Positions 1 through 7,534 of a stretch of 7,638 nucleotides of DNA are shown one piece after another. The translations under genes were made by a program, and so were the position numbers. Source of the DNA: Prolixibacteraceae bacterium (lineage in GTDB: Bacteria > Bacteroidota > Bacteroidia > Bacteroidales > Prolixibacteraceae); assembly GCA_018399395.1 (NCBI GenBank), contig JAGYOI010000053.1, forward strand, positions 1 to 7,638, in the 5' to 3' direction. Position 1 is the stretch's first letter. Every line of letters starts with the position of its first letter. The notes below the pieces were generated by a model. It worked only from the letters and a program-made list of their open reading frames with translations, searched no databases and was not told where the DNA came from.

Positions 1-590
1 AAATATACAAATGAGGTTTTTCGCACTTAGTAAACAAATATTCATGAATGTAATTATATGGTTAAAGTACAAGTGTATGTATCAATGTTTTTATATCTGG
101 TTATGTGCTTGTTAGCTTTATAAAATATCATTATTGATAGAAGCCTGCTAAGGGCTGGTTTATCGTTACATATGTATATAGTCGGGGTAAACATTTCGAT
201 GTTTTATTGTGAATTTATGCGTATTTTTTCCTGTTTACTTTTGTGAATCAGACTATCACTCCCCTATTTCACTATACTTTTAATCGTTTTCACTAATTTT
301 AGAAATGTTTGGAGATAATATGAGGTGAATAATATTTTTTAGTTTTAAAAAGAATATAATTTCAAAACCCGAATCATGTATAATTTTTTTTAATTCCCGA
401 AAATCTCATATTTCCACCCCATGGTTAAATTGTATTGAAATATTCAATTCTCAGCGCGTTAAACTTTCAGTCCTGATTGATATGAAGATAGTCAGGATGA
501 ATATTCAGAAAGAATGCGGGTTCCTATTGGTAACAAAAGAACCCGCAAACCGTTAGCAAGTTGATTTTCAACGGGGATTGGGATGAGCTT
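1..590. other. AT-rich intergenic region, no convincing gene
   Basis: This 590-base stretch has stop codons in all frames at short intervals and no open frame with plausible protein character. The longest small frames begin at 11 (about 32 codons, low-complexity composition) and at 482 (24 codons, overlapping the hairpin at 515-547); neither resembles a known protein. Two features stand out. One is the stem-loop at 515-547, listed separately. The other is a TACTTTTG match at 236-243 to the Bacteroidota -7 element on the plus strand, with only a weak TTTA at 214-217 as a -33 partner and no gene downstream. Between the hairpin and the stop codon at 591 lie small overlapping inverted repeats (CCGTT 550-554 with AACGG 570-574; GTTG 560-563 with CAAC 569-572). 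No gene fragment can be recognised at the left edge on either strand. Confidence 0.7.
515..547 (-). terminator. Stem-loop terminator downstream of the metalloprotease-barrel gene
   Basis: TGCGGGTTC (515-523) and GAACCCGCA (539-547) form a perfect 9-bp GC-rich stem around a 15-base loop. A mini-stem (TTG 527-529 with CAA 534-536) may close the loop further. Read on the minus strand, the stem is followed by a T-rich run, TTCTTTCT. On the plus strand there is no T-run after it. It lies 43 bases beyond the stop codon of the minus-strand gene, which fits a rho-independent terminator for that gene. The T-tract is interrupted, so termination strength is uncertain. Confidence 0.62.
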
Positions 591-3476
591 TTAGAAGGTG
601 AAATTGATGTTAAAAAGAAAGTCAAAACGCACAGGATGACCTGGTTCATCAAAAAGATACGTTGAACGGACACCCATTTCAATTGGAGCAATAAAACGTA
701 GAATGTGCAGGTCAGATGTTAACTCAACACCGGCAGAACGCATTATACCCTTAAACGATTCAGCTGTTTCATTTTTGTAAAAAACTCCCGAATACTCAGT
801 TGCATCATAAAACAAAGATGACTTAAAACGTTTAAAATAAACCCATCGCCCTAAATTGAAATCAGGATTAAACAGCGGTAATTTATAATCTATTGTGCCG
901 GTTATTAACGAGTTGTTCAGTAATGGCATATACCCCCTGGCATATCTTATGCGGTCGTTAAATGCATATTGCCCGGCTTCTTTATTTTGGTACCCTCCGT
1001 AAACCGATATACCATGATTACGATGAAGTCCGGGCAAATACAATATTCCCGAAGCTGAAAACAGTGAGCCGTATTTTAATGCACCTGGCAACGAACGGAT
1101 ATACGATACATCAGAAATTAAACCAAAATTTGGTAATACATCCTGCTTCGATGAATTTAAAACATGATAAGCATAAACCCCTAATTCTAAGGTATGATAC
1201 ATTCCCCGCGGATATCCTGAGGGTTGATTTTTCAAGTTTGAAATGCCCGATAAGGTATAATTAACCCGGGGCTGAACTTTTCGGTAATAACGACCCTTGC
1301 TAAAATTTAATGGAATATAACTTTTCAGTGATAATTTTGTATGTTGAAAATTAAAATCCTTTTTTAAGGTATCAGATTCAACCACATCTCCATTATCATT
1401 AACATAATGGTTTACCATTAAGTACGACGCCTTTTTATTTCCGGTCATTATTTCTGCATCAAATACGGGAAACAATCCCATATATCTGAATCGTGTAAAA
1501 AATTCACCTTGTTTGGTGTCAATTTTATAGCGGTATCCCCCATATATCTCTGCAGTGCTCAACATATTCTGGCTCATAACGGATATTCCCGGAGAAACGG
1601 TGTAATTATAAGGGTCGATTGCTAATGGTGCCCAACTGTGAATATTAAATAAATTAAGTGATTTTCGATAATTGGATGTTTTTAAATCAACATCAATATG
1701 TTGGTTAAAATCAATAACACCTTCCTCTTGTTCGGCTAATGAACGAGCTATACTGAATTCGTTTTTTATGTTGTTTACATTGACTTCCTCAAATTTAAGT
1801 GAACCAATATTTACTTTTCCCACTTTATAACCATCTGATGTATAGAAACTAAAAATTAAATCATCGGCATAAACTGAAGGATTGGTTATGCCGAATTTAG
1901 TGGTTATCGTCCGGTATATATTTTTACTTTTCTTATCAAGTGCAAATAAGTTATCGGTTTCATTATCAGCACAAACAAAGAAAATGGTATCGTTATACTC
2001 AACCGGGTTCGATACTTCGAGTTTACTGAATGGTAATAAATATTCAACTTTTCCATTTGTAATGTTTATTTCAGCAATTGCCTTTTCATTATCTTTCAGA
2101 AGGACAGCGTAAAGGTGTTTATTATCCGATGACCATGCTGGGGTCATAATAAAAGCATTCTCGGGCGCTTCAATTTTATTTGTTATTTCACCGGTTTGTT
2201 TATCAATTATTAGCAGGTTACATTCGTAACCGGTGGTAGCTTCAACCACTGCAATTTTCTTATTATCAGGGGAAAGAGCCGGTGCGAAAAGTTTCATTTT
2301 ATACCGAAACTGTTTTAACTTACTGTTATGTAATGTATAAACGCTCAGCAATGATTTATCAGAATGTTCCCATCTTATATCGGGCAAACGTTCGCTCCAC
2401 ACAATTGTATTATTCTTAACCGAAGCCGATTCTTTAAAAATGTAACCTGGAGTAAATAACTTGTTTTCATTTCCATTTTTATCAATTAACACAAACCGCT
2501 TTACATCGTTAAGTGCCGAACGTAAGGCTACATACTTTGAATTGCTGACAAAGCCCGGATATAAATAATCATTATAAGTACCTCCCGGCCGGGTAACGGT
2601 ATCAAATGGCGTTGCAGTAAATGATTGAATTTTATCTTTCCACATCATTTTTTGGGATGAAAAAACAGTATCGTATAATTCGATTTTTGTTAATCCAATT
2701 TCTTTTTTTAATCCTTTGTTAAATGCATTTAACGATAATGGATTTCTGGCAATCGTACTCAACACCCCGTCCCACAAGTTATATCCATACATCATGCGTG
2801 CACCGCCAACCAAATAGTAACCCAGTTGATAATAATTTGGGATATGGTGTTTGTAAGATCCCAGATATGCTTTATCGTAAGAATACAATTCTTTTTCGAT
2901 AAGCTGGGCTTTTAATTCACGGTGAAAAGCCGGAAACCGCCCTCTTCCACTTGTACTCAAGCTTGTTTCAACAGATACGGCATCCCCTTCGATAAACCAA
3001 AACGGGACATAAGCTGCAATTAAAAGAGCTGCTGCCTGTTCTCCGAAAAGCAGTCTCAAAAGCCGGGGCATTTCTTCTTCGAGTTTGCTTAACTGTACCA
3101 TGTGCCGGTATTCGTGTATGGCCAGTTGTTCAAGCCAGTCCTGGGCATAAATTTGCTGATGCGGGGTGGTGTACATTTCAATCCGGCTTGGGGCCCATCC
3201 CAGAAAAGCATTCGACTTAACTGTTTCAGTGTGTAGTATTACAGATATATTTTTGGGCGAATGATTCAGGCTTTGACCGGTAAAACGATAAGATATTTCA
3301 AGTATCCTGGCAACTTCTTTTGCTTTTCCGGCAAATTCCATGGGATATATTACTTCAAAATTTTCTGTTTCGATTTTCTTCCAGTTTATTCCTCCGCGAT
3401 CCTGACCATTGTTAAAATATTGTGCATGACCACATATAAATGAAAATGTCAAAATGAATACCAGATAATATCTCAT
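591..3476 (-). CDS. Exported gluzincin-like metalloprotease with WD40/TolB-like propeller and C-terminal outer-membrane beta-barrel
   Basis: The 961-residue product starts with a signal peptide (about residues 1-18, cleavage likely at GHA|Q). Residues about 30-270 look like a peptidase-MA/gluzincin-type zinc protease: HEYRH at 121-125 matches HExxH, and WFIEGDAVSVET (about 160-171) supplies the probable third zinc ligand, Glu163. A hydrophobic stretch at about 147-161 lies between the two. Residues about 300-590 contain WD40-like (PD40/TolB) blades, for example ALSPDNKKIAVV at 400 and PAWSSDNKHLYAVL at 446. From about 630 to the end there are alternating amphipathic strands rich in Tyr, Gly and Phe, ending in FNINFTF. 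A terminal Phe is the usual mark of an outer-membrane barrel. The natural reading is a barrel-anchored protein whose protease and propeller lie in the periplasm; surface exposure is possible. Substrate unknown. The ATG at 3476 is the first start in frame and gives a complete signal peptide. It is a single gene, divergent from the dehydrogenase cluster, with a hairpin beyond its stop. Confidence 0.88.
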   Translation of the reverse strand: MRYYLVFILTFSFICGHAQYFNNGQDRGGINWKKIETENFEVIYPMEFAGKAKEVARILEISYRFTGQSLNHSPKNISVILHTETVKSNAFLGWAPSRIEMYTTPHQQIYAQDWLEQLAIHEYRHMVQLSKLEEEMPRLLRLLFGEQAAALLIAAYVPFWFIEGDAVSVETSLSTSGRGRFPAFHRELKAQLIEKELYSYDKAYLGSYKHHIPNYYQLGYYLVGGARMMYGYNLWDGVLSTIARNPLSLNAFNKGLKKEIGLTKIELYDTVFSSQKMMWKDKIQSFTATPFDTVTRPGGTYNDYLYPGFVSNSKYVALRSALNDVKRFVLIDKNGNENKLFTPGYIFKESASVKNNTIVWSERLPDIRWEHSDKSLLSVYTLHNSKLKQFRYKMKLFAPALSPDNKKIAVVEATTGYECNLLIIDKQTGEITNKIEAPENAFIMTPAWSSDNKHLYAVLLKDNEKAIAEINITNGKVEYLLPFSKLEVSNPVEYNDTIFFVCADNETDNLFALDKKSKNIYRTITTKFGITNPSVYADDLIFSFYTSDGYKVGKVNIGSLKFEEVNVNNIKNEFSIARSLAEQEEGVIDFNQHIDVDLKTSNYRKSLNLFNIHSWAPLAIDPYNYTVSPGISVMSQNMLSTAEIYGGYRYKIDTKQGEFFTRFRYMGLFPVFDAEIMTGNKKASYLMVNHYVNDNGDVVESDTLKKDFNFQHTKLSLKSYIPLNFSKGRYYRKVQPRVNYTLSGISNLKNQPSGYPRGMYHTLELGVYAYHVLNSSKQDVLPNFGLISDVSYIRSLPGALKYGSLFSASGILYLPGLHRNHGISVYGGYQNKEAGQYAFNDRIRYARGYMPLLNNSLITGTIDYKLPLFNPDFNLGRWVYFKRFKSSLFYDATEYSGVFYKNETAESFKGIMRSAGVELTSDLHILRFIAPIEMGVRSTYLFDEPGHPVRFDFLFNINFTF

Positions 3477-3570
3477 CGTAAATATTTTTAAGCGATGAAT
3501 ATACGAATAACAATCATTTTTGCATTAATTTAAAAGTGATTAACTTTTATCAAAATTCATGTGCATTTTC

Positions 3571-3578
3571 TATATTTG
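3571..3578 (+). promoter_or_regulatory. Bacteroidota-type promoter for the dehydrogenase cluster (-7 box)
   Basis: TATATTTG is a perfect match to the Bacteroidota -7 consensus TAnnTTTG. A weak -33 element (TTTA at about 3546-3549, within ACTTTTAT) lies about 21 bases upstream, within the range seen for such promoters. Transcription would start near 3585 and leave a leader of roughly 60 bases before the ATG at 3648. The leader contains an imperfect symmetrical element, TTCAAA (3604-3609) with TTTGAA (3620-3625). The -33 match is poor, so this rests mainly on the -7 box and its position. Confidence 0.5.
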
Positions 3579-3647
3579 TTGAATCATACGCATATCACAA
3601 TCTTTCAAACGAATCAAACTTTGAATTAAATTCTTAATACATTAAAA

Positions 3648-4958
3648 ATGAACAATACTGAAAATATTCTAACTAAAATAAAAGAGAATAAAGAAGTTAT
3701 CGGTGTCGTCGGGCTTGGATACGTCGGACTTCCATTGGCTGTTAATTTTGCAGAAACAGGCATTAAAGTTATAGGTTTTGATAAAAACCCTGACAAGGTT
3801 GATAAAATAAACCATGGCACCAATTATATTGAAGATATCAGGGATGCAGTTTTACGCGAGGTTGTTGAAAGTATTGCTTTAAGTGCGACAACTGATTTCA
3901 CCCGGTTAAAAGAATGTGACGCGTTACTAATTTGCGTACCCACGCCGCTCGATGTTTTCAAAAAGCCCGATATGAGCTATGTTGAAAGTGCATGTACCGA
4001 AATTGGAAAATACATGAAAGCCGGTACATTTATTAGTCTCGAAAGCACCACATATCCTACAACCACCGAAGAATTTATGTTGCCAATAATTGAACGCGAA
4101 AGCGGGCTTAAACATGGCGACGATTTTTGGCTGGCATATAGTCCTGAACGGGTTGACCCGGGAAATAAAAGCTTTCACACCCGGAACACACCTAAAGTTT
4201 TAGGTGCTCTCACCGGTGATGGCTTACAAATAGGACAAGCCATTTACGAAAAAGCTATAGATTCAATCCACCCTGTAAGTTCTCCGCGTATTGCCGAAAT
4301 GGTGAAAATACTGGAAAACACATACCGGCTTGTTAACATCAGTTTGATAAATGAACTGGCATTGCTTGCCGGGAAAATGGACATCAATATTTGGGAAGTT
4401 ATCGATGCGGCCAAAACAAAACCATTTGGTTTCCAGGCTTTTTATCCCGGCCCCGGTATTGGCGGACATTGTATTCCGCTTGACCCGTTTTACCTTGAGC
4501 ATATTGCAAAGAAATTTAATTTCGAGTTAAGTATGATTCATGCAGCCGGGCACATCAACATGAGAATGCCACATTACATGTATATTAAAATTTCGACTGC
4601 ATTGAACAGGCAGAAAAAAGCTGTTAATGGCAGTAAAATATTCTTTTTGGGTGTGGCTTACAAACCAAATATTAACGATGAACGCGAATCTCCGGCTCTT
4701 GAAATTATGGATACTGTTGCCCATAAAGGTGGTATTGTAATGTACAACGATCCGCATATCCCTCATGTGAAAACCAACGAGGGATTTACATACTCTTCTA
4801 TCGGGTTGAATGAAAAAAACTTAGCCAATGCCGATTGTGTCGTATTAACAACTAATCACAATTCGTACAATGTTGATTTTATTCAACAACATGCAAAGTT
4901 AATTGTTGATATGCGTAATATGATTGAAGAAGGTAATGATAAAGTATATAAACTATAG
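3648..4958 (+). CDS. wbpA: UDP-N-acetyl-D-glucosamine 6-dehydrogenase (WbpA-type nucleotide-sugar dehydrogenase)
   Basis: This cytoplasmic enzyme should oxidise C6 of a UDP-N-acetylhexosamine to the uronic acid in two NAD-dependent steps, feeding surface polysaccharide or O-antigen synthesis. The 436 residues are full length for the WbpA family. An N-terminal Rossmann fold shows VGLGYVGLPLA (about 21-31), with Asp45 (GFDKN) placed to bind the NAD ribose. Next come CVPTPLD (96-102) and LESTTYP (131-137). LAYSPERVDPGN (162-173) is typical of WbpA-like enzymes and unlike WecC or Ugd. The central dimer helix carries MVKILENTYR with Lys220 and Asn224. The nucleophile is Cys275 in GGHCIPLDPF, with Asp279 close by. 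The C-terminal UDP-binding domain has GVAYKPNINDERESPALE (335-352). All catalytic residues appear intact. The exact hexosamine (GlcNAc, GalNAc or ManNAc) cannot be read from sequence. No glycosyltransferase or other sugar gene lies beside it here. It is the first gene of the plus-strand cluster, and the next gene begins two bases after its stop. Confidence 0.93.
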   Translation: MNNTENILTKIKENKEVIGVVGLGYVGLPLAVNFAETGIKVIGFDKNPDKVDKINHGTNYIEDIRDAVLREVVESIALSATTDFTRLKECDALLICVPTPLDVFKKPDMSYVESACTEIGKYMKAGTFISLESTTYPTTTEEFMLPIIERESGLKHGDDFWLAYSPERVDPGNKSFHTRNTPKVLGALTGDGLQIGQAIYEKAIDSIHPVSSPRIAEMVKILENTYRLVNISLINELALLAGKMDINIWEVIDAAKTKPFGFQAFYPGPGIGGHCIPLDPFYLEHIAKKFNFELSMIHAAGHINMRMPHYMYIKISTALNRQKKAVNGSKIFFLGVAYKPNINDERESPALEIMDTVAHKGGIVMYNDPHIPHVKTNEGFTYSSIGLNEKNLANADCVVLTTNHNSYNVDFIQQHAKLIVDMRNMIEEGNDKVYKL

Positions 4959-4960
4959 AA

Positions 4961-6004
4961 ATGAGGAAAGCATCGAAACATATTATTATTTCAATTACAT
5001 TCATTCTTTTTGTTTTGGGTGTTAATGCTGAAGAGCCTTTAAAAAAAGTATACAAAAGCTGGCCTGTTGAGAATGTTTCGGAAATTATTATTGAGAACCA
5101 ATTTGGGAATATTGATTTTGTAGAACCCCGAACCGATTCCGTCTCAATTGAAGCGACTTTTGATATATCAAATTTATCAAAAAACAATGCTGAATACTTA
5201 GCCGATCAGGTTCAATTTAATATTTCATCATCGCATGAAACATTAAAAATTAAAACATCTTTTACTGAAGATTTTAAGACTAATAAAGATTTTAAAATCC
5301 GAATAAGGGTTCAGGTTCCTGAAGACTGCAACGTTGACATCAGAAACCGGTTTGGAGATGTGAACATGACTAATTTGAATGCAAATGGTTCTTTCAAAAT
5401 TGAATATGGAAATTTGCAAGCCAAAAAGCTCAATTCAAAAAACAACACCCCGATCAAACTCGATTTGAAGTATGGCCGGGCTGATATTGAGCATGTGAAT
5501 CATCTAAATACCCAACTAAATTATGGGGAATTGTATTGTTCCGATATCGATAAACTGGACTTGAATGTTCAGTACTCAATTGTAAGTGCCAAATTTGTTG
5601 ATGTTGCTGAAATCAATTCATATTTAGACAACATTTCGATTGATACAGTTAATTCAGTGACCATAGAATCGAATTACAGCATAATGAGCATAAAAAGTTT
5701 ATCGGAACTTTTGGATGTAAACATGAAACATGGAGAGTTATCAGTTGATCAAACCCGAAATGGATTTGATCAAATAAACATTGATAACCATTATGGAAAA
5801 GTATTCATTAAAACCGGCAAACAGGTTTCCTATACCATGAAAAGTGAAACTTTTTTCACAGAAATTGATTATACCAATGGAACAATTATTGAGCAAGAAA
5901 CACTAAAAGATCAGATTTATCTCAAATCGAAAATTGGTTCAGAAGATAACAATTCACAAGTTGATGTAAAATCGCGATATGGCATCGTTCATATAACGCG
6001 ATAA
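4961..6004 (+). CDS. Exported beta-solenoid protein, DUF4097-like
   Basis: The 347-residue product begins with a signal peptide (Lys-rich start, hydrophobic 8-20, likely cleavage at VNA|E near residue 23). No lipobox and no later membrane segment are visible. The mature chain resembles the DUF4097 class of putative adhesin/beta-helix proteins. An aromatic-Gly (or Ser) turn followed by a short beta-strand recurs: QFGNIDF (47), RFGDVNM (130), EYGNLQA (148), KYGRADI (170), NYGELYC (187), QYSIVSA (204), NYSIMSI (238), KHGELSV (256), HYGKVFI (277) and RYGIVHI (339). Many of these are spaced 17-22 residues apart, as expected for coils of a solenoid. No catalytic motif is seen, and the molecular role is unknown; binding or a structural role in the envelope is an inference. 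The ATG at 4961 lies two bases after the dehydrogenase stop, so the two are almost certainly co-transcribed and may be translationally coupled. Confidence 0.85.
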   Translation: MRKASKHIIISITFILFVLGVNAEEPLKKVYKSWPVENVSEIIIENQFGNIDFVEPRTDSVSIEATFDISNLSKNNAEYLADQVQFNISSSHETLKIKTSFTEDFKTNKDFKIRIRVQVPEDCNVDIRNRFGDVNMTNLNANGSFKIEYGNLQAKKLNSKNNTPIKLDLKYGRADIEHVNHLNTQLNYGELYCSDIDKLDLNVQYSIVSAKFVDVAEINSYLDNISIDTVNSVTIESNYSIMSIKSLSELLDVNMKHGELSVDQTRNGFDQINIDNHYGKVFIKTGKQVSYTMKSETFFTEIDYTNGTIIEQETLKDQIYLKSKIGSEDNNSQVDVKSRYGIVHITR

Positions 6005-6040
6005 ATATTAGTTGTGATAAAACACTCAAGCAGTCTTAAT

Positions 6041-7453
6041 ATGAAACAATTAAATATATTTTTACTTTCCACTTTATTTTTCGCATCTGCTGTTGTAAAT
6101 GCCCAATCATATAAAATCCAACTGGAATGGGAAGAAATGGGCGATTCAACAGTTTTTTTGGCTCATTATTTTGACACCAACATTTTTATAAATGATACGA
6201 TCGTCCTGAATAAGGGAGGCAAAGGAATTTTTGAAGGTGATTCGCTTCTTGACCAAGGATTATATGCATTTTACCAATCGGGAAACAGCTATTTTGATGT
6301 TCTGATAGGTAAAGATCAAACTTTTAAAGTTATTAATGAGCAGCCCGGTTCTGTTGATAATATTGAAATTGAAGGAGCCGAACAGAGCGAATCGTTTTTA
6401 AGGTATCAAAAAAAAATAAAAGCAAGCTCATCGGAGAAGCAAAGGCTGATAAAAGAAGCACAAAATACTGATGATCAAGCCAGAATTCAAAAAGCGCGGC
6501 AGAGGATAAATGCATTGGATCAGGAGATTAGAGAATATATTCAAAAGGAAGTTGAAAAATACCCCAATACTATGTATGCTGCTTTTTTAAAAGCCGTTGA
6601 ATCCCCTTCACCTCCTGAACCTGAAGTTCCGGAAAACCACCCCAAATACGATTCCATCGCTTGGTTTCAGCAATATTTTTATAATCGTGATCATTTTCTT
6701 GACGGGATTGATTTTACCGATAAAAGAATAATAAATACCCCTATACTGCATTCTAAATTAAAAACCTACTTCAACTCTGTTTTAATACAACACCCCGATT
6801 CATTAAAGCCACAAGTAATAAAAGTTCTTAAGGCATCAGAGCCCAGCAAACGAATGTATCAGTATGTAACCCAATTTCTGCTAAACAACTACACGCAATC
6901 TAAGGTAATGGGCATGGATGCCCTTTTTGTTGCTATTGCTGATGAAGTTTATCTGAAAGGGAAAGCTTTTTGGGCAGACTCAACTACCATACAAAAAATT
7001 GCAGAAGAGGCTTATCTTACACGTCCCAACTTAATAGGAAAAGAAGCACCCGAGTTGGTAATGGAAACCCCCGAAGGCGAATATGTAAGTCTTCACAGCC
7101 TCCCCTCCGAATTTACAGTTTTACTATTTTATGAATACGATTGCGGTCATTGTAAAACAGAAATACCAGCACTTTACAACGATGTTTACATGAAATATTT
7201 GAACAATAACATTGAGGTATATGCTGTTAACATGAATGATGATAAAGATAAATGGACGCAATTTATTGAGGACAAGGAAATTGAAGGATGGCACAATGTG
7301 TGGGACCCGCACCATAATACCAAATTCAGGTTTAAATATAATGTAAAGATGACCCCCCTGATTTACTTGTTAGACAAAGACAAAAAAATTGTGGCAAAAA
7401 AGATTGATAAAGATACATTGATAAGGTTTATTGACTCGTTGCTCAATGAATAA
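6041..7453 (+). CDS. TlpA-family thioredoxin-like protein with DUF4369-like and DUF5106-like N-terminal regions
   Basis: I prefer the ATG at 6041 over the in-frame GTG at 6014. It gives a 470-residue protein opening directly with a clean signal peptide (MKQLNIFLLS..., cleavage at VNA|Q near residue 21). Residues about 22-115 form a beta-rich DUF4369-like region. Residues 117-175 are charged and helical, possibly coiled coil. A Pro-rich linker (SPSPPEPEVPE, 188-198) leads into a DUF5106-like helical region with FTDKRIINTPILHSKL (225-240). Residues about 333-470 are a thioredoxin fold: IGKEAPEL at 332, redox motif CGHC at 368-371, and the cis-proline loop MTPL with Pro439. Both cysteines are present, so it is probably an active periplasmic or envelope disulfide oxidoreductase of the TlpA/ResA type. 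Its partner is unknown. It follows the solenoid gene by 36 bases with no clear promoter between, so it is likely the third gene of that operon. Confidence 0.9.
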   Translation: MKQLNIFLLSTLFFASAVVNAQSYKIQLEWEEMGDSTVFLAHYFDTNIFINDTIVLNKGGKGIFEGDSLLDQGLYAFYQSGNSYFDVLIGKDQTFKVINEQPGSVDNIEIEGAEQSESFLRYQKKIKASSSEKQRLIKEAQNTDDQARIQKARQRINALDQEIREYIQKEVEKYPNTMYAAFLKAVESPSPPEPEVPENHPKYDSIAWFQQYFYNRDHFLDGIDFTDKRIINTPILHSKLKTYFNSVLIQHPDSLKPQVIKVLKASEPSKRMYQYVTQFLLNNYTQSKVMGMDALFVAIADEVYLKGKAFWADSTTIQKIAEEAYLTRPNLIGKEAPELVMETPEGEYVSLHSLPSEFTVLLFYEYDCGHCKTEIPALYNDVYMKYLNNNIEVYAVNMNDDKDKWTQFIEDKEIEGWHNVWDPHHNTKFRFKYNVKMTPLIYLLDKDKKIVAKKIDKDTLIRFIDSLLNE

Positions 7454-7534
7454 TGTATGTTAATCAAAAATACAACCGATTGCTTGCATTTTATCCTAAT
7501 AATAACTTTTTTTAAAAGATAAAAGTTTAGATTA

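Noticed and set aside
236..243. TACTTTTG, a perfect -7 match on the plus strand, possibly driving a small RNA that ends at the 515-547 hairpin
   Set aside because: About one such match is expected by chance in this much AT-rich DNA counting both strands; the -33 partner is weak, and the hairpin has no T-run on the plus strand.
267..295. Direct repeat TTTCACTA at 267-274 and 288-295, 21 bases apart, as an operator
   Set aside because: An 8-base repeat is expected by chance in a 590-base AT-rich stretch, and no gene start is nearby.
471..497. TCCTGA/TCAGGA inverted repeat
   Set aside because: Only six firm base pairs with a 15-base loop and no T-run; too weak to call.
482..556. 24-codon plus-strand open frame
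   Set aside because: It overlaps the terminator hairpin, has no recognisable protein character or promoter, and its length is expected by chance.
4879..5187. 102-codon minus-strand open frame across the dehydrogenase/solenoid junction
   Set aside because: It lies wholly antisense to two well-supported genes and has no family resemblance or promoter.
7489..7524. TTTTATC/GATAAAA inverted repeat after the thioredoxin-like gene as a terminator
   Set aside because: The stem is almost pure A/T, the loop is 22 bases and no T-run follows, so it is likely a composition artefact.
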